Both the position numbers and the translations under genes were made by a program. The notes beneath the pieces were generated by a model that was not told the origin of the DNA, did no database searches, and worked only from the letters and a program-made list of their open reading frames with translations. Below, piece by piece: positions 62,279 through 64,000 of a DNA stretch of 64,000 nucleotides. Position 1 is the first letter of the stretch; each line of letters opens with the position of its first letter. The DNA comes from Pedobacter fastidiosus (lineage in GTDB: Bacteria; Bacteroidota; Bacteroidia; Sphingobacteriales; Sphingobacteriaceae): the NCBI RefSeq assembly GCF_014306625.1, contig NZ_JACRYL010000004.1:62001-126000 (forward strand), given 5' to 3'.

Positions 62279-62343
62279 CGTCATTGCGAGGCACGAAGCA
62301 ATCTATTTTAGCGAGAGAGATTGCTTCGTGCCTCGCAATGACG
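62279..62343. repeat. Inverted repeat, GTCATTGCGAGG family, copy 2, inside the his operon
   Basis: 26-base arms (62279-62304 beginning CGTCATTGCGAGGCACG; 62318-62343) with a 13-base loop. It sits in the 137-bp gap between hisB and hisC. The arms match those at 13491-13578, and a stable hairpin in the operon mRNA is expected. Confidence 0.93.
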
Positions 62344-62375
62344 GGATACCGAAAATAAAAAGTACTTTTTTTATC

Positions 62376-63416
62376 TTAAAAGTTTTTTAGGATGGTTAAC
62401 AGTTTATCATTTTCTTCTTTCGTACCTACTGTGATTCTCAAACAGCCTTCGCATAAAATAACTTTAGAACGGTCGCGGACAATAATACCTTGATCTACCA
62501 ACGTATTGTAAATTTTAGTCGCATCGGTTACTTCAGCCAATATAAAATTCGCATCAGATGGATAAACCTCCGTAACTATGTCCAGATTATTTAATTCAAT
62601 AGATAATCGATCTCGTTCAGAAACTGATTCTTTAATCCACGCATTAACCTGGGCGATGTTTTTAAGTGCTTCGAAAGCTAAATCTTGCGTAGCTTGATTG
62701 ATGTTATAAGGTGGCTTAATTTTATTTAGAACATCGATAACTTTTGTTGAAGAGAAAGCCATACCCAAGCGCAAAGCAGCCAAACCCCAAGCTTTAGAAA
62801 AAGTTTGCAGTATAACCAGATTTGCATACTCTGTTAACTCTTGAATAAAAGTTTTTTGTTTTGCGTAATTGATATAAGCCTCATCTATTACCACAATCCC
62901 ATTAAAGTTTGCTAAAATGGTTTCAATATCGGTTCTATTTATCGAATTACCTGTAGGATTATTTGGTGAACAGATGAAGATAATCTTTGTGTTTTTATCA
63001 ATCGTTTCTGCGATTTTTTCCAAATCCAACTGGAAGTTTGGAAGCAAGTTTACCTTCCGAATTTCAACATCATTGATGTTTGCTGAAACCTCATACATGC
63101 CGTAAGTTGGGGGCAAAATAATCACGTTATCTTTCCCTGGATTACAAAATGCCCTGAACAATAAATCAATGGCTTCATCACTTCCATTTCCTAGAAAAGT
63201 ATTCTCAATAGGAACCCCTTTAATTTTGCTAATGGCATCCTTCAAATCCAACTGTAAAGGATCCGGATAGCGGTTGTAATTGGCGGGTAGGGGGGAACCG
63301 TAACTGTTTTCATTGGCATCTAAAAAAACAGATGCTTGTCCCTTAAACTCATCTCTAGCGGTAGAGTATGGTTTAAGTTTTTTTATATTTTCTCTTACTA
63401 ATTCGTTAATATCCAT
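62376..63416 (-). CDS. hisC: Histidinol-phosphate aminotransferase
   Basis: 346 residues from the ATG at 63416 (MDINELVRENIKKLKPYSTARDEFKG), which gives the usual N-terminus; the in-frame ATG at 63470 overlaps the end of hisD and adds a tail (MEIKAKCQPFYLL). PLP lysine in LQTFSKAWGLAALRLG; SPNNPTGNSI and FLDANENSYGSPL are class II aminotransferase features. Confidence 0.94.
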   Translation of the reverse strand: MDINELVRENIKKLKPYSTARDEFKGQASVFLDANENSYGSPLPANYNRYPDPLQLDLKDAISKIKGVPIENTFLGNGSDEAIDLLFRAFCNPGKDNVIILPPTYGMYEVSANINDVEIRKVNLLPNFQLDLEKIAETIDKNTKIIFICSPNNPTGNSINRTDIETILANFNGIVVIDEAYINYAKQKTFIQELTEYANLVILQTFSKAWGLAALRLGMAFSSTKVIDVLNKIKPPYNINQATQDLAFEALKNIAQVNAWIKESVSERDRLSIELNNLDIVTEVYPSDANFILAEVTDATKIYNTLVDQGIIVRDRSKVILCEGCLRITVGTKEENDKLLTILKNF

Positions 63417-63471
63417 TTTTAAGGTACAAGATAAAAGGTAAAAGGGTTGGCATTTAGCCTTAATTTCCACT

Positions 63472-64000
63472 TTAACCTTTTAATGTTTTTAATCTAAGCG
63501 TAATTGCATTTTTGTGTGCTTGCAAGCCTTCTGCTTGTGCAAGCGTTTCAACAGTAGCCCCAATATTCTTTAAACCATTGGTTGATAAATGCTGAAAGGT
63601 TATTTTTTTAAGAAATGCATCAGTTGAAACACCCGAATAAGCTTTAGCAAAGCCACTTGTGGGTAAAGTATGGTTTGTTCCTGATGCATAATCGCCTGCG
63701 CTTTCTGGAGTTAAGTTTCCTAAAAAGACCGAACCAGCATTGATTATCAACGAAATAAAATTTTCAAAGCTTTCAGTGGCCAAAATAAGGTGTTCTGGTG
63801 CGTATTCATTCGAAAAATCCATTGCTAAATTTAAATTATCAACCAAAATAGCATAAGAATTGGCAATTGCTTTTGAAGCGATTTCTTTTCTAGGGAGTAC
63901 AGTAAGCTGAATTTCAATTTGTTTTAAGGTTTCTTCTATGATTTCATTTGAAGTAGAAACCAAAATAGCTTGACTATCAGTTCCATGTTCTGCTTGAGCC
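63472..64000 (-). CDS. hisD: Histidinol dehydrogenase, C-terminal part, cut by the window end
   Basis: The frame continues through the window edge: AQAEHGTDSQAILVSTSNE is the HisD zinc/substrate motif, followed by NEYAPEHLILAT and LTPESAGDYASGTNHTLPTSG. The gene therefore starts beyond 64000 and the TTG at 63963 is not its start. Last two steps of histidine synthesis. It ends 55 bp before the hisC start, so it is the upstream gene of the operon in this window. Confidence 0.92.
   Translation of the reverse strand, partial: AQAEHGTDSQAILVSTSNEIIEETLKQIEIQLTVLPRKEIASKAIANSYAILVDNLNLAMDFSNEYAPEHLILATESFENFISLIINAGSVFLGNLTPESAGDYASGTNHTLPTSGFAKAYSGVSTDAFLKKITFQHLSTNGLKNIGATVETLAQAEGLQAHKNAITLRLKTLKG

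Noticed and set aside
1..64000. tRNA, rRNA, CRISPR, prophage or classical insertion sequence
   Set aside because: I looked for cloverleaf-type arms, direct-repeat spacer arrays, integrase/transposase motifs and phage structural genes, and saw none. The repeats found are palindromic or tandem elements of other kinds.

Overview
The window looks like chromosomal DNA of a Bacteroidetes bacterium, most likely family Sphingobacteriaceae (Pedobacter-like). The base composition is AT-rich. Gliding and type IX secretion genes are present (gldA, gldC, gldF, gldG, and a secreted protein with a type B sorting domain). Promoters fit the Bacteroidetes consensus TANNTTTG, Shine-Dalgarno sites are weak, and secreted proteins carry Bacteroidetes-type signal peptides. 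The genus is an inference. I saw no rRNA, tRNA, CRISPR array, prophage or classical insertion sequence.

Layout. 0-9.4 kb: gldA, two outer-membrane barrels, a GH29 fucosidase, gldFG, dnaN and two DUF4397-type lipoproteins. 9.4-25 kb: mostly housekeeping genes, including DedA, an S1/P1-like nuclease, an LLM flavoprotein, HscA, a glycosyltransferase, miaE, DUF3810, dihydroorotase, a DEAD-box helicase, gldC and an alkyltransferase. 25-36 kb: a system I cytochrome c maturation set split in two, ccmBCD then ccmEF, separated by glutamate dehydrogenase and three opposing envelope-protein genes. 36-38 kb: an adrenodoxin-type ferredoxin, IscX and KdsC. 38.4-41 kb: a compact cysteine-rich unit made of sigZ, a secreted Cys-rich peptide, a PIG-L deacetylase and arsM; each of its three transcription units is preceded by the same two-box motif. 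41-56 kb: stress proteins, Maf, Ppx, grpE-dnaJ, ftsE, a T9SS substrate, an acyl-CoA reductase/ferredoxin pair, a nonsense-mutated serine hydrolase, and three paralogues that join a Cys4 cytoplasmic domain to a periplasmic beta-sandwich. 56-57.6 kb: a small-protein/nucleotidyltransferase cassette inserted at the 3' end of a WD40 gene. 57.6-64 kb: the histidine operon on the minus strand (hisD partial, then C, B, H, A, F, IE).

The most unusual feature is a family of GC-rich palindromic arms (core CCCCCTAAAGGGGG). They occur as five inverted pairs. Four pairs sit exactly at gene junctions: one arm overlaps the stop codon of the upstream gene, and the other arm is translated in one conserved frame as an N-terminal peptide of the downstream gene (KdsC, HisH, HisF, HisIE). 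Four pairs are about 120-145 bp long. The fifth is about 510 bp and holds a DUF559 (PD-(D/E)XK-like) nuclease ORF, which is now fused to HisF. I read this as a possible nuclease-linked mobile element with short non-autonomous derivatives.

Other signals worth following are the putative SigZ promoter motif, a 77-bp triple tandem repeat before ppx, a 30-bp perfect palindrome before a universal stress gene, several very short-leader promoters, and further dispersed intergenic repeats.
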